Virus record (IMG/VR): IMGVR_UViG_3300015265_000010
Span: 1 to 35,701 of that record
Strand: one strand, 5' to 3'
DNA length: 35,701 nucleotides
Source: a virus
In this document: in pieces, positions 28,384 to 35,701 of the stretch
How positions within the stretch are numbered: position 1 is the stretch's first letter
Layout of the letters: every line of letters starts with the position of its first letter
The notes under the pieces: generated by a model
What the model saw: only the letters and a program-made list of their open reading frames with translations
Told to the model about the DNA's origin: nothing
The model's database searches: none
Translations under genes and position numbers: made by a program

Positions 28384-29723
28384 TGAAGCTCACGCTCAAG
28401 CAGGTTGAGGCGCAGGTGGTGCTGGCCGGAATGGCCATGTACCTGATGCTGTTTGGGGGCTCGCGATCGGGCAAGACCTTCCTGCTGGTGCGCAACATCA
28501 TCATGCGGGCGCTGAAGTCGCCCAAGAGCCGGCACATCATCGTGCGCCTGCGCTTCAACAGCGTGAAGAACTCGATTGTCCTCGACACCTTCCCCAAGGT
28601 CATGGACCTGTGTTTCCCCGGGGTGGCTTACAACATCAGCAAATCCGACTGGTACGCCAAGTTTCCCAACGGGTCGGAGATCTGGTTTGCCGGCATCGAT
28701 GACAAGGACCGCACCGAAAAGATCCTGGGCATGGAGTTCGTCACGGTGTACTTCAACGAGTCGAGCCAGATCCCGTGGGGGTCGGTGGGTATCGTGATCA
28801 CCCGTCTGGCGCAGAAGTGCATGCAGATCGTCGACGGCGTGGAAAGTCCGATGAAGCCGCGCGCCTACTTCGACTGCAACCCGCCGAACAAAGCGCATTG
28901 GTCCTATCGCCTGTTCATCGAGAAGCGCGACCCGGACACCAAGCTGACCGTGGCCAACCCGTCGAACTACCAGGCCTTCCAGATAAACCCGGACGCCAAC
29001 GCCGAGAACCTCACGCCCGAGTACATCGACAGCCTCAAGTCGCTGAGCGTGCGCTTGCAGAAGCGCTTCCTGAAGGGCGAGTTCACCGACGCCAACCCCA
29101 GCCAGCTGTTCAACGAAGAGAACATCGAGACCAACCGCGTATTGGACGGCAGCAACCTGCCCGACATGGTGCGCGTGGTGGTGGCGGTCGACCCCTCGGG
29201 CGCGGATGACGAGGCCGGCGCGGATAACGATGCGATCGGCATCATCGTCGCGGGGTTGGGCACCGACGGCAACGCCTACCTGCTGGAAGACTGCACCGTC
29301 AAGGCAGGCCCTGCGACCTGGGGCAACGTGGCCACCTCGGCCTTCGACCGGCATGAAGCGGACACCGTAGTCGGGGAAGGCAACTATGGCGGGGCGATGG
29401 TCAAGCACGTGATCATGACCGCCCGCCCACGCACTCCTTACAAGCAGGTCACCGCCAGCCGGGGCAAGCACGTGCGCGCTGAGCCGTTCTCCGCGCTGTA
29501 CGAGCAGGGCAAGGTTCGCCACGTCGGCCACTTCCGTGAGCTGGAAGACGAACTGGTTGCCTTCACCACCTTCGGCTACGTCGGTGAATCATCGCCGAAC
29601 CGCGCCGATGCCTTGATCTGGGCGCTGGCCGAGCTGTTCCCCGGCATGGTCCGGGCCAAGAAAGAACCAATCAAACAATCGAAGCCGCGCCCCCGCGTTG
29701 GCAGTCAAGGCTGGATGGGGTAA
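28383..29723 (+). CDS. Terminase large subunit (446 aa)
   Basis: Walker A is GGSRSGKT at residues 25-32, Walker B is FVTVYFNESSQI near 119-130 and a coupling motif follows. The RNase H-like nuclease part begins at VAVDPSGADD (about 262) and has further acids towards the C-terminus (NRADALIWALAELF). The enzyme pumps DNA through the portal and cuts it. ATG 28383 overlaps the small subunit stop as TGATG. Length is a little below P22 gp2 (499). Confidence 0.92.
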   Translation: MKLTLKQVEAQVVLAGMAMYLMLFGGSRSGKTFLLVRNIIMRALKSPKSRHIIVRLRFNSVKNSIVLDTFPKVMDLCFPGVAYNISKSDWYAKFPNGSEIWFAGIDDKDRTEKILGMEFVTVYFNESSQIPWGSVGIVITRLAQKCMQIVDGVESPMKPRAYFDCNPPNKAHWSYRLFIEKRDPDTKLTVANPSNYQAFQINPDANAENLTPEYIDSLKSLSVRLQKRFLKGEFTDANPSQLFNEENIETNRVLDGSNLPDMVRVVVAVDPSGADDEAGADNDAIGIIVAGLGTDGNAYLLEDCTVKAGPATWGNVATSAFDRHEADTVVGEGNYGGAMVKHVIMTARPRTPYKQVTASRGKHVRAEPFSALYEQGKVRHVGHFRELEDELVAFTTFGYVGESSPNRADALIWALAELFPGMVRAKKEPIKQSKPRPRVGSQGWMG

Positions 29724-29726
29724 GAC

Positions 29727-31853
29727 ATGAGCGATACCGAAGACGACAAGCTGATCATTGAGGCCCATGCCCGGTTTGAGCGCTGCGAAGAGTTCGAGGG
29801 CGATTTCCGCAAGCTGTTCACCGATGACTTGAAGTTCGTCAGTGCCGACAGCGACAACGGCTTTCAGTGGCCGGACGCGATGCGCAACCAGCGCCAGAGC
29901 GACATGAAGCCCTGCCTGACCATCAACAAGACCCGCCAGCACGCGCTGATGGTGATCAACGAGGCCAAGGAGAACCGCCCGAGCGTCAAGGTCAACGCGG
30001 TGGGCGGTGACGCCTCCTACGAGAGCGCCCAGGTCTACGAAGGGGTGATCCGCCACATCGAGTACCAGTCCAACGCCACCGACGCCTACGACACCGCGCT
30101 GGACTTCCAGGTGAAGACCGGCATCGGCTACTGGCGGGTGGTCACCGAGTACGCCGGCGACGACTCGTTCGATCAGGAGCTGTACATCCGCCGTATCCGC
30201 AACCCGCTGAGCGTGTACCTCGACCCGGCGATCAAGGAGCTGGACGGCAGCGACGCCAAATTCGGCTTCATCTTCGATGACATGGCCCGCGACGACTTCA
30301 ACCGCAAGTACCCGACGTTCAAGGATACGGTGGCCACCGGCACGTTCGGTACCGACAGCAGCTGGACCACCAAGGACATGATCCGGGTGGCCGAGTATTA
30401 CTACGTCGACTACGAGAAGGACACCCTGATTGCCCTACCACTGCCGGACCCGCAACCGGATGGATCGATGGGCGAACGCATCGAAATGATCACCCTGTCG
30501 GCGCTGCGCCAGTCGATGCCGGACCTGGCCAAGGTGGTGATGAAGGACAAGACCATCAAGACCCGGGTCATCCAGAAGCCGAAGGTGCTGTGGTGCCTGA
30601 TCGGCGGCGACCAGATCATTGATCGCAGCGAGTGGGTGGGCTCGACCGTGCCCATCGTGCGCGTGGTCGGCGAGGAATGCATGATCGACGGCAAGCTGGA
30701 CCGCAAGGGCCATGTGCGCAACCTCAAGGACCCGCAGCGCATCTACAACTACTGGTCGTCCTCGGCGGTGGAACACGTCGCCTTGCAGACCAAGACCCCG
30801 TACATCGGCAGCGCGCGAGCCATCGAGGGCTACGAGAACCAGTGGGAGAACGCCAACACCTCGAACGACTCGATGCTGATCTACAACGACGTCGACGACC
30901 AGGGGAACCCGCTGCAGATGCCACAGCGCGCCGAGGCCCCAGTGATGAGCCAGGCCTACCTGCAAGGGATGCAGGTCGCCGCCGAAGAAATGAAGATGGT
31001 CAGCGGGCAGAACGATGCGCTGATGGGTGCGCCATCCAACGAGATCAGCGGCATCGCCATCGGCAAGCGCTCCAAGCAGGGCGTGCAGTCGACCATGCAG
31101 TACCGCGACAACCAGGCCAAGGCGATTCGCTACACCGGCAAGATCCTCATCGAGGCCATCCCCCGCGTCTACGACACGCCACGCACGATCCGCATCCTCG
31201 CCGAGGACGGCAGTGATGACAGCGTGCAGATCGATCCCAACCAGCAGCAGCCGATGACCGAGACACCGAAGCAGGACGGCACCGACGGCGTCAACCGCGC
31301 CTTCAACCCGGCCATGGGCAAATACGAGGTGATCGCCGACACCGGGCCGAACTACTCGAGCAAGCGTGAAGAGGCCTTCGAAGCGATGACCGCTATTGCC
31401 GTAGCCGACCCGACCTTTCTCGGCAAGGCGGGCGACCTGTACTTCAAGGCCGGCGACTTCGCCATGGCCGACGAACTGTCGGAGCGCTACAAGAACTCGA
31501 TCCCGGCCGAGATCCGTGGTGAAGGCCCTCCACCCGAGCAGCAAGCCCTGCAACAGCAGCTCGACATGGCCGGGCAGCAGGTCCAGCAACTGCAATCGCA
31601 ACTGGCTGCCGCCATGCAGGCCGCCGCCGACAACGACAAGAAGGCCGCCGACAAGTCCAAGGACACCGAGATCAACGCGTTCAAGGCCACCACCGACCGG
31701 CTCAAGGTGTTCGTCGACAAGATGAGCCCCGAGCAGGCCGCGATCCTCGCCGCGCAATCTATGGGCCAATCCTTGGCCGACCCGCTGCCGATCGATGCGC
31801 CGCAACAACCCGACTTCATGCAACAACCCACGGGCATTCCGCCCCTTCAGTAA
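29727..31853 (+). CDS. Portal protein, P22 gp1-like (708 aa)
   Basis: Size and sequence style match the P22 portal family (725 residues): MRNQRQSDMKPCLTINKTRQ near the N-terminus, NPLSVYLDPAIKELDGSDA and the core with NEISGIAIGKRSKQG. The last 120 residues are Gln/Ala/Asp-rich and probably coiled coil, like the P22 portal barrel. Twelve copies should form the DNA gate. It lies three bases behind the terminase, as in P22-like genomes. Confidence 0.9.
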   Translation: MSDTEDDKLIIEAHARFERCEEFEGDFRKLFTDDLKFVSADSDNGFQWPDAMRNQRQSDMKPCLTINKTRQHALMVINEAKENRPSVKVNAVGGDASYESAQVYEGVIRHIEYQSNATDAYDTALDFQVKTGIGYWRVVTEYAGDDSFDQELYIRRIRNPLSVYLDPAIKELDGSDAKFGFIFDDMARDDFNRKYPTFKDTVATGTFGTDSSWTTKDMIRVAEYYYVDYEKDTLIALPLPDPQPDGSMGERIEMITLSALRQSMPDLAKVVMKDKTIKTRVIQKPKVLWCLIGGDQIIDRSEWVGSTVPIVRVVGEECMIDGKLDRKGHVRNLKDPQRIYNYWSSSAVEHVALQTKTPYIGSARAIEGYENQWENANTSNDSMLIYNDVDDQGNPLQMPQRAEAPVMSQAYLQGMQVAAEEMKMVSGQNDALMGAPSNEISGIAIGKRSKQGVQSTMQYRDNQAKAIRYTGKILIEAIPRVYDTPRTIRILAEDGSDDSVQIDPNQQQPMTETPKQDGTDGVNRAFNPAMGKYEVIADTGPNYSSKREEAFEAMTAIAVADPTFLGKAGDLYFKAGDFAMADELSERYKNSIPAEIRGEGPPPEQQALQQQLDMAGQQVQQLQSQLAAAMQAAADNDKKAADKSKDTEINAFKATTDRLKVFVDKMSPEQAAILAAQSMGQSLADPLPIDAPQQPDFMQQPTGIPPLQ

Positions 31854-31864
31854 GGAGCAACACC

Positions 31865-32206
31865 ATGGCTAAGTTTCTCGGCGTCGCAACAGATGAGCCG
31901 CAACTCACCTCGGTCACCATGAAGGGCTCCGGCTCGACCAAGGTGATCGCCCAAGGTGACGTGTCGATCACTATCACCCCAGCCTCAGTCGCGGCCGCCA
32001 CCTGTGTGGAACAGACCTTTCCGGCGCCTGGCCTGCTGGTCGGCGATGCGATCTCGGTCAGTCCACCCAGCATCCTCGCCGGGGTCGCGCCGGTTTGCGT
32101 GCGGGTCAGCGCAAACGGCACGGTAGCCATCGCCTTCATGAACGCCACCGCTGGCGCATTGGTGCCACCAGCCGGGGCATATCAGCTACAGTTCACCCGT
32201 TCTTAG
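31865..32206 (+). CDS. Small putative head protein (113 aa)
   Basis: A beta-rich protein (KVIAQGDVSITITPASVAAA) with few charged residues and a Val/Ala/Pro-rich C-terminus. AAGGAG lies six to seven bases before the ATG. It lies between portal and scaffold, a place where decoration or accessory head proteins are common. No specific family is recognised. Confidence 0.6.
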   Translation: MAKFLGVATDEPQLTSVTMKGSGSTKVIAQGDVSITITPASVAAATCVEQTFPAPGLLVGDAISVSPPSILAGVAPVCVRVSANGTVAIAFMNATAGALVPPAGAYQLQFTRS

Positions 32207-32221
32207 CGCCAAAGTGACAAA

Positions 32222-32253
32222 TTCTGCCGCGTAGTCCAGAATTACCGGCAGAA
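32222..32253 (+). repeat. Intergenic RNA hairpin without U tract
   Basis: TTCTGCCG (32222-32229) and CGGCAGAA (32246-32253) are perfect complements; GTA/TAC extends the stem past one bulged C, leaving a nine-base loop. A second small hairpin TCGGG/CCCGA follows at 32261-32275. With no T run it is not a terminator. It may stabilise or process the message before the scaffold gene. Confidence 0.65.
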
Positions 32254-32300
32254 ACCGACTTCGGGCGGCACCCGATGCTGATTACTTGGAATCCAAGGCC

Positions 32301-33062
32301 ATGAGTGAAGAGAGCGTAATCGAGGCGAGTCCAGCCACGCAGGAAGCGGAATCGACGCAGCCGGACGTTATTGAAGGGCTGGACCCGTCCACCAGCGAAA
32401 CCGGTGAAGGCACCGAAGCAACAGCGCAAGGCGAGCAAGAGGAAGGGAAGGACCCTAACGCCTGGGCACTGAAGCGCATCGGCGCATTGACCGCGAAGTC
32501 CCACGAAGCAGAACGGAAAGCCACGGCCGCCCAAGGGGAAGCCGAGCGTTACCGCCTGCTGGTAGAGCAGATGCAGCGCGGTGAAACACCGGACGTCACG
32601 CCACCCGGCCAAGCGCCGAACATTGACGAACTGGTGACCCAGCGCGCTGCCGAGATCGCGCAACAACAGCAGATGGCCGAGCGGGGTCAGTCGGTGTCGA
32701 AAGTCGGCGCCGAGGCTTACCCAGACTTCATGAGCGCCGTAACCACCCTGGATGCATTGGGGATTTCCGGCGAACAGGTGCAGTCGCTGCTGGGCATGGA
32801 TGACGCGCACAAGGTGATTTACAGCCTTGGCAAGAACCCTGAGGAAGCGTTGCGCATTCTCGCTCTACCACCGTTACAGCAAGGCCGGGAACTGGAACGC
32901 ATGGCCCTCAAGGCCGGCCAACCAATCCCAAGGGCTGTGTCAAAGGCTCCCGCTCCGATCACCCCGGTCGATGGCTCTACTACGGTAGAGAAAGACCCGT
33001 CCAAGATGTCGATGGATGAATGGGTGAAGTGGCGGGAAAAGAACTCGAAAACTCGCTTCTAA
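32301..33062 (+). CDS. Scaffolding protein (253 aa)
   Basis: The N-terminal 60 residues are acidic and disordered (EASPATQEAESTQPDVIEG). A coiled-coil middle follows (SHEAERKATAAQGEAERYRL), then a helical C-terminus ending KDPSKMSMDEWVKWREKNSK, whose basic helix could bind coat protein as in P22 gp8 (303 residues). The place between portal and coat is that of the scaffold. ATG 32301 is chosen; an in-frame TTG at 32286 is possible. Confidence 0.8.
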   Translation: MSEESVIEASPATQEAESTQPDVIEGLDPSTSETGEGTEATAQGEQEEGKDPNAWALKRIGALTAKSHEAERKATAAQGEAERYRLLVEQMQRGETPDVTPPGQAPNIDELVTQRAAEIAQQQQMAERGQSVSKVGAEAYPDFMSAVTTLDALGISGEQVQSLLGMDDAHKVIYSLGKNPEEALRILALPPLQQGRELERMALKAGQPIPRAVSKAPAPITPVDGSTTVEKDPSKMSMDEWVKWREKNSKTRF

Positions 33063-33074
33063 GGACTCATTACC

Positions 33075-34298
33075 ATGGCTAACACCTTTCTGACGGCATC
33101 CATGATCACTCGCGAAGCACTGCGATTGTTCAAAAACACCAACCTGTTCCTGCGTAACGTCGATACCCAGTACGACGATCAGTTCGCCCGTGAAGGCGCC
33201 AAGATCGGTGACACCCTGCGCATTCGTCTGCCGAACGACTACACCGTCCGCTCCGGGCGCGTGGCCGTGCCGCAGGACACCACTGAGCGCCAAGTGCCGC
33301 TGACCGTGTCCAGCCAGAAGGGTGTCGACCTGGGCTTCAACTCGGCTGAGTTGGCGCTGTCCATGGACGACTTCAGCAACCGCTACATCCTGCCGGCGGT
33401 GAACGCCCTGGCCGGCGGTGTGGCCGTCGACCTGATGTCGGCCACCGAAGCTTTCCCGAACCTGACGTTCAAGGGCCGCAACACTGCTGACAGTTCCGGC
33501 ACCATCGTGACCCCGGATTCGGCCGCGTGGCTGGATGCGGGCGCCATGCTCGACATGACCAGCACCCCGCGCGTCAACTCCAAGGGCATGCGCAAGGCGA
33601 TCCTCGATCCGCGCACCCAGGCCCGCACCGTCGACTCGATGTCTGGCCTGTTCAACAACGCGCAGAAGATCGGCGACCAGTTCAAATCCGGCGAAATGGG
33701 CGTCAACACCCTGGGTCTGGATTGGGGCATGGACCAGACCGTGCTGAAGCACACCAACGGCAGCTATACCGCTGGCGCGGTCAACGGTGCCAGCCAGACC
33801 GGCTCCAACCTGACCGTGACCGGCATCACCGGTACGTTCAAGAAAGGCGACGTCATCGTCATTGCGGGCGTGTTCGGCGTAAACCCGGTAACCAAGCAGT
33901 CCACTGGCGAGCTGCGTCAATTCGCCGTGACGGCTGATGTGGCCGCTGCCGCGACGGTGATTCCGATCTACCCAGCCATTACCCCGGGTAACGTGGCTTA
34001 CGGCACCGTGACCGCTTCCCCAGCGTCTGGCGCACTGATCACCCTGGTCGGTGGCGCAGGCGTGACCTTCCGCAAGAACTTCGTCATGGACCCGATGGCC
34101 ATCACCCTGGCCACCGCTGACCTGCCGCTGCCGAAGAACATGGACATGGCCGGTCGCGAAACCTACGACGGTATCTCGATGCGCTTCCTGCGTGGCTTCG
34201 ACATCACCAACGACGTGTTCATCAGCCGCCTGGATATCCTCTACGGCTACTGCGCGCCGCGTCCGGAGTTCGGCACGGCTGTGGCCGACATCTTGTAA
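33075..34298 (+). CDS. Major coat protein, P22 gp5-like (407 aa)
   Basis: The N-terminus (MITREALRLFKNTNLFLRNV) and the E-loop region (GAKIGDTLRIRLPNDYTVRS) match the P22 coat family, HK97 fold. Residues 235-320 (SNLTVTGITGTFKKGDVIVI and on) are a beta-rich insertion in the place of the P22 telokin-like I-domain. The C-terminus MRFLRGFDITNDVFISRLDI is typical. Length is close to P22 gp5 (430). AAGGA lies nine bases before the ATG, and a terminator-like hairpin follows the gene. Confidence 0.92.
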   Translation: MANTFLTASMITREALRLFKNTNLFLRNVDTQYDDQFAREGAKIGDTLRIRLPNDYTVRSGRVAVPQDTTERQVPLTVSSQKGVDLGFNSAELALSMDDFSNRYILPAVNALAGGVAVDLMSATEAFPNLTFKGRNTADSSGTIVTPDSAAWLDAGAMLDMTSTPRVNSKGMRKAILDPRTQARTVDSMSGLFNNAQKIGDQFKSGEMGVNTLGLDWGMDQTVLKHTNGSYTAGAVNGASQTGSNLTVTGITGTFKKGDVIVIAGVFGVNPVTKQSTGELRQFAVTADVAAAATVIPIYPAITPGNVAYGTVTASPASGALITLVGGAGVTFRKNFVMDPMAITLATADLPLPKNMDMAGRETYDGISMRFLRGFDITNDVFISRLDILYGYCAPRPEFGTAVADIL

Positions 34299-34325
34299 CC
34301 TTCGGGTTGCCAATCGAGGCATCAC

Positions 34326-34349
34326 AAAGGGGCCATCGCGGCCCCTTTT
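34326..34349 (+). terminator. Terminator-like hairpin after the coat gene
   Basis: AAGGGGCC and GGCCCCTT form a perfect stem (A-T extension to nine) with a five-base loop, then TTTTC. The U tract is short, so it may be only partly active and lower expression of the connector genes relative to coat. Confidence 0.75.
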
Positions 34350-34369
34350 CTCTATCTGAGGACTGACCA

Positions 34370-34642
34370 ATGAATCACCCTAAATGGAAATATCACGCCA
34401 CCCTGCCAGCCGTGATCGTCGATGACGCTGAAGCCGAGCAAGACCTGGGTCTGGGCTGGCACGACACCCCCGCCGAAGCACAAGCCGCTGCCTCGGCAAT
34501 CGATGCTGAAGATGCCGCCGAGCAGGCCGAGATCTATCGCAAGGAGTTGCTGGCCAAGGCCGCCAAGCTGGGCCTCAAGCTCCATCCCATGACCGGCGTG
34601 GAGAAGATTCAGGCCGCCATTGACGCCCAAGAAGCCGAGTAA
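34370..34642 (+). CDS. Hypothetical protein with SAP/HeH-like C-terminus (90 aa)
   Basis: The first 35 residues are beta-rich (KWKYHATLPAVIVDDAEAEQ). The rest is helical and Ala/Glu-rich, ending KAAKLGLKLHPMTGVEKIQA, which resembles the short helix-extended-helix (SAP/HeH) units found at the ends of phage head proteins. GAGGACTGACCA precedes the ATG. A head-associated role fits its place between coat and adaptor. Confidence 0.6.
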   Translation: MNHPKWKYHATLPAVIVDDAEAEQDLGLGWHDTPAEAQAAASAIDAEDAAEQAEIYRKELLAKAAKLGLKLHPMTGVEKIQAAIDAQEAE

Positions 34643-34660
34643 CCCACTGGAGCAAGACCC

Positions 34661-35362
34661 ATGACGACGCCGGTCGAACTGATCAATCTGGCACTGAAAC
34701 AAGTGGGCGTGCTGGGGGTCGGCCAGACCGCCACCTCTGAGGACATCGCCGACGCCTTCAAGATGCTCAACATGCTGCTGGCCCAGTGGTCGGTGAAGCG
34801 TAACGTGGTGCACCAGATCCTGGACGTCAGCTTCCCGTGTGACGGGCGCCAGACCTACACCGTGGGCGCTGGCGGCGACTTCAACGTGTTCCGCCCGTCG
34901 CGCCTACAAGGGGCCTACTGCCGACAGCTGGCCACCACCCCCATCGATTACCCGCTGGAAGTCCTCAAGTCGCAAACCGACTATGGACAGATCAGCACCA
35001 AGACCATGGGCTCGATGCCCAGCGCGGTCTACTACGACCCTCAGTACCCGCTGGGGGTTTTGCACGTCTGGCCGGTGGCGATTAATGGCTATGAACTGCA
35101 CTTGCAGATCCTCGCCCCGCTGAATCAGTTCGTCACCGCCTACGACGACATCAACCTGCCGGCCGAGTACGAAGAGGCGTTGATGTACAACCTCGCCGGA
35201 CGCCTCTACCCGATGTACGGCCTGCCGCCGGATCAGGTGGTAATCAAGCTCGCTGCCGCCAGTCTGGCCACCGTACGCATGGCCAACACCCAGACCGGCA
35301 AGCTGTCGATGCCCAACGGCCTGGTGCGTGGCGGCACCTACAACTTCTACTCGGACCGCTGA
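34661..35362 (+). CDS. Head-tail adaptor, P22 gp4-like tail accessory factor (233 aa)
   Basis: The N-terminus (TPVELINLALKQVGVLGVGQ) and the following AFKMLNMLLAQWSVKRN are typical of P22 gp4-like adaptor proteins, which form the first ring below the portal. The middle has the conserved PLEVLKSQTDYGQISTKTMG, and LPAEYEEALMYNLAGRL follows near residue 165. It is longer than P22 gp4 (166). GGAG is eight to nine bases before the ATG. Confidence 0.82.
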   Translation: MTTPVELINLALKQVGVLGVGQTATSEDIADAFKMLNMLLAQWSVKRNVVHQILDVSFPCDGRQTYTVGAGGDFNVFRPSRLQGAYCRQLATTPIDYPLEVLKSQTDYGQISTKTMGSMPSAVYYDPQYPLGVLHVWPVAINGYELHLQILAPLNQFVTAYDDINLPAEYEEALMYNLAGRLYPMYGLPPDQVVIKLAAASLATVRMANTQTGKLSMPNGLVRGGTYNFYSDR

Positions 35363-35364
35363 TT

Positions 35365-35701
35365 ATGAGAGCCCCCCTGCTTGTCGGCGCCTACCAGACG
35401 CGCAGCCTGATCGCCTCGGCGCAACGCTGCGTGAACCTCTATCTCGAGAAGAACCCCGAATCGGAAGACTTCCCGACCACCCACTACCCGACGCCGGGCC
35501 TGCTGCTGCTCAGCGACACCACCCACCAGGGCTGGCGCTGCCTGTATGCGTCCTCGGATGAGCGGCTCTTCGGCGTGGTGAACAAGGCGGTGGTGGAGAT
35601 CAACGCCGACTTCACCTTGACCGAGCTGGGCGTCATCGCTTCCACCGGCACCCCGGTGCACATGCTGGACAACGGCACCACCCTGGTCATCGTCGACGGC
35701 A
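35365..35701 (+). CDS. Packaged-DNA stabilisation protein (gp10-like), 3' end missing
   Basis: The first 112 residues are visible; the frame is still open at the last base. MRAPLLVGAYQTRSLIASAQ, then RCVNLYLEKN and THYPTPGL, is a pattern seen at the start of P22 gp10-like proteins, which plug the portal-adaptor channel. It starts two bases behind the adaptor stop, in the P22 order gp4-gp10. The assignment rests on these phrases and order. Confidence 0.65.
   Translation, partial: MRAPLLVGAYQTRSLIASAQRCVNLYLEKNPESEDFPTTHYPTPGLLLLSDTTHQGWRCLYASSDERLFGVVNKAVVEINADFTLTELGVIASTGTPVHMLDNGTTLVIVDG

Noticed and set aside
30435-31826. Long open frame on the minus strand opposite the portal gene (463 codons)
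   Set aside because: High-GC shadow of the portal gene; composition is His/Arg/Leu/Val-rich with no domain, no ribosome site, and the plus-strand protein is clearly real. The same applies to 5283-6587, 7084-8898, 28248-29531 and 32940-34370.

Overview
The window is about 35.7 kb of a tailed double-stranded DNA phage with a short-tailed (podovirus) P22-type virion. Both ends cut through genes: a tail protein at base 1 and a DNA-stabilisation protein at base 35701. The genome is therefore circular, circularly permuted or larger than the window. High GC and the style of many small proteins suggest a Pseudomonas-like host, but this is inference. No integrase, CI-type repressor, tRNA or CRISPR array was seen.

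Layout. (1) Bases 1-10323, rightward: end of a tail protein, a small virion-type protein, a 2-oxoglutarate/Fe(II) oxygenase-like enzyme, a GNAT acetyltransferase, three ejection-type proteins (one with a lytic transglycosylase domain), a tailspike, a putative endolysin and a 3TM holin. A terminator at 10331-10357 closes this arm, where it meets the leftward operon head-on. (2) Bases 20584-10356, leftward early operon: a train of small accessory genes, then an elaborate RNA hairpin at 16872-16974, then a recombination and DNA-modification block (GHKL ATPase, probable annealing protein, Gp157-like, NinB/Orf, DNA methyltransferase, YbcO nuclease, FtsK-gamma-like protein). Last comes a short transcription unit with its own promoter and a ribbon-helix-helix protein. 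(3) Bases 20590-20750: divergent switch region with two copies of a 10-bp operator-like sequence. (4) Bases 20752-25506, rightward early operon: Cro-like repressor, HNH nuclease, replication initiator with internal iterons, DnaB helicase, small accessory proteins, RusA. (5) Bases 25507-25952: gene-free stretch ending in a terminator. (6) Bases 26025-27573: two holin-like genes, further small genes and a Gp49-family gene. (7) Bases 27680-35701: packaging and head genes in P22 order (small and large terminase, portal, scaffold, coat, head-tail adaptor, DNA stabiliser).

How it fits together. The divergent promoters start recombination and accessory functions to the left and replication to the right. 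The initiator probably binds iterons inside its own gene and loads the DnaB-type helicase. Annealing protein, NinB, YbcO and RusA would process replicating or recombining DNA before headful packaging. Stop-start overlaps (ATGA, TGATG, TAATG) link most genes in both early operons, so translation is probably coupled.

Most notable: the hairpin/pseudoknot in front of the GHKL ATPase gene, the GHKL ATPase itself, the oxygenase-acetyltransferase pair among virion genes, an in-frame amber codon inside an otherwise intact gene, iterons inside the initiator gene, and a start-site cassette of about 26 bp repeated at least five times on both strands.
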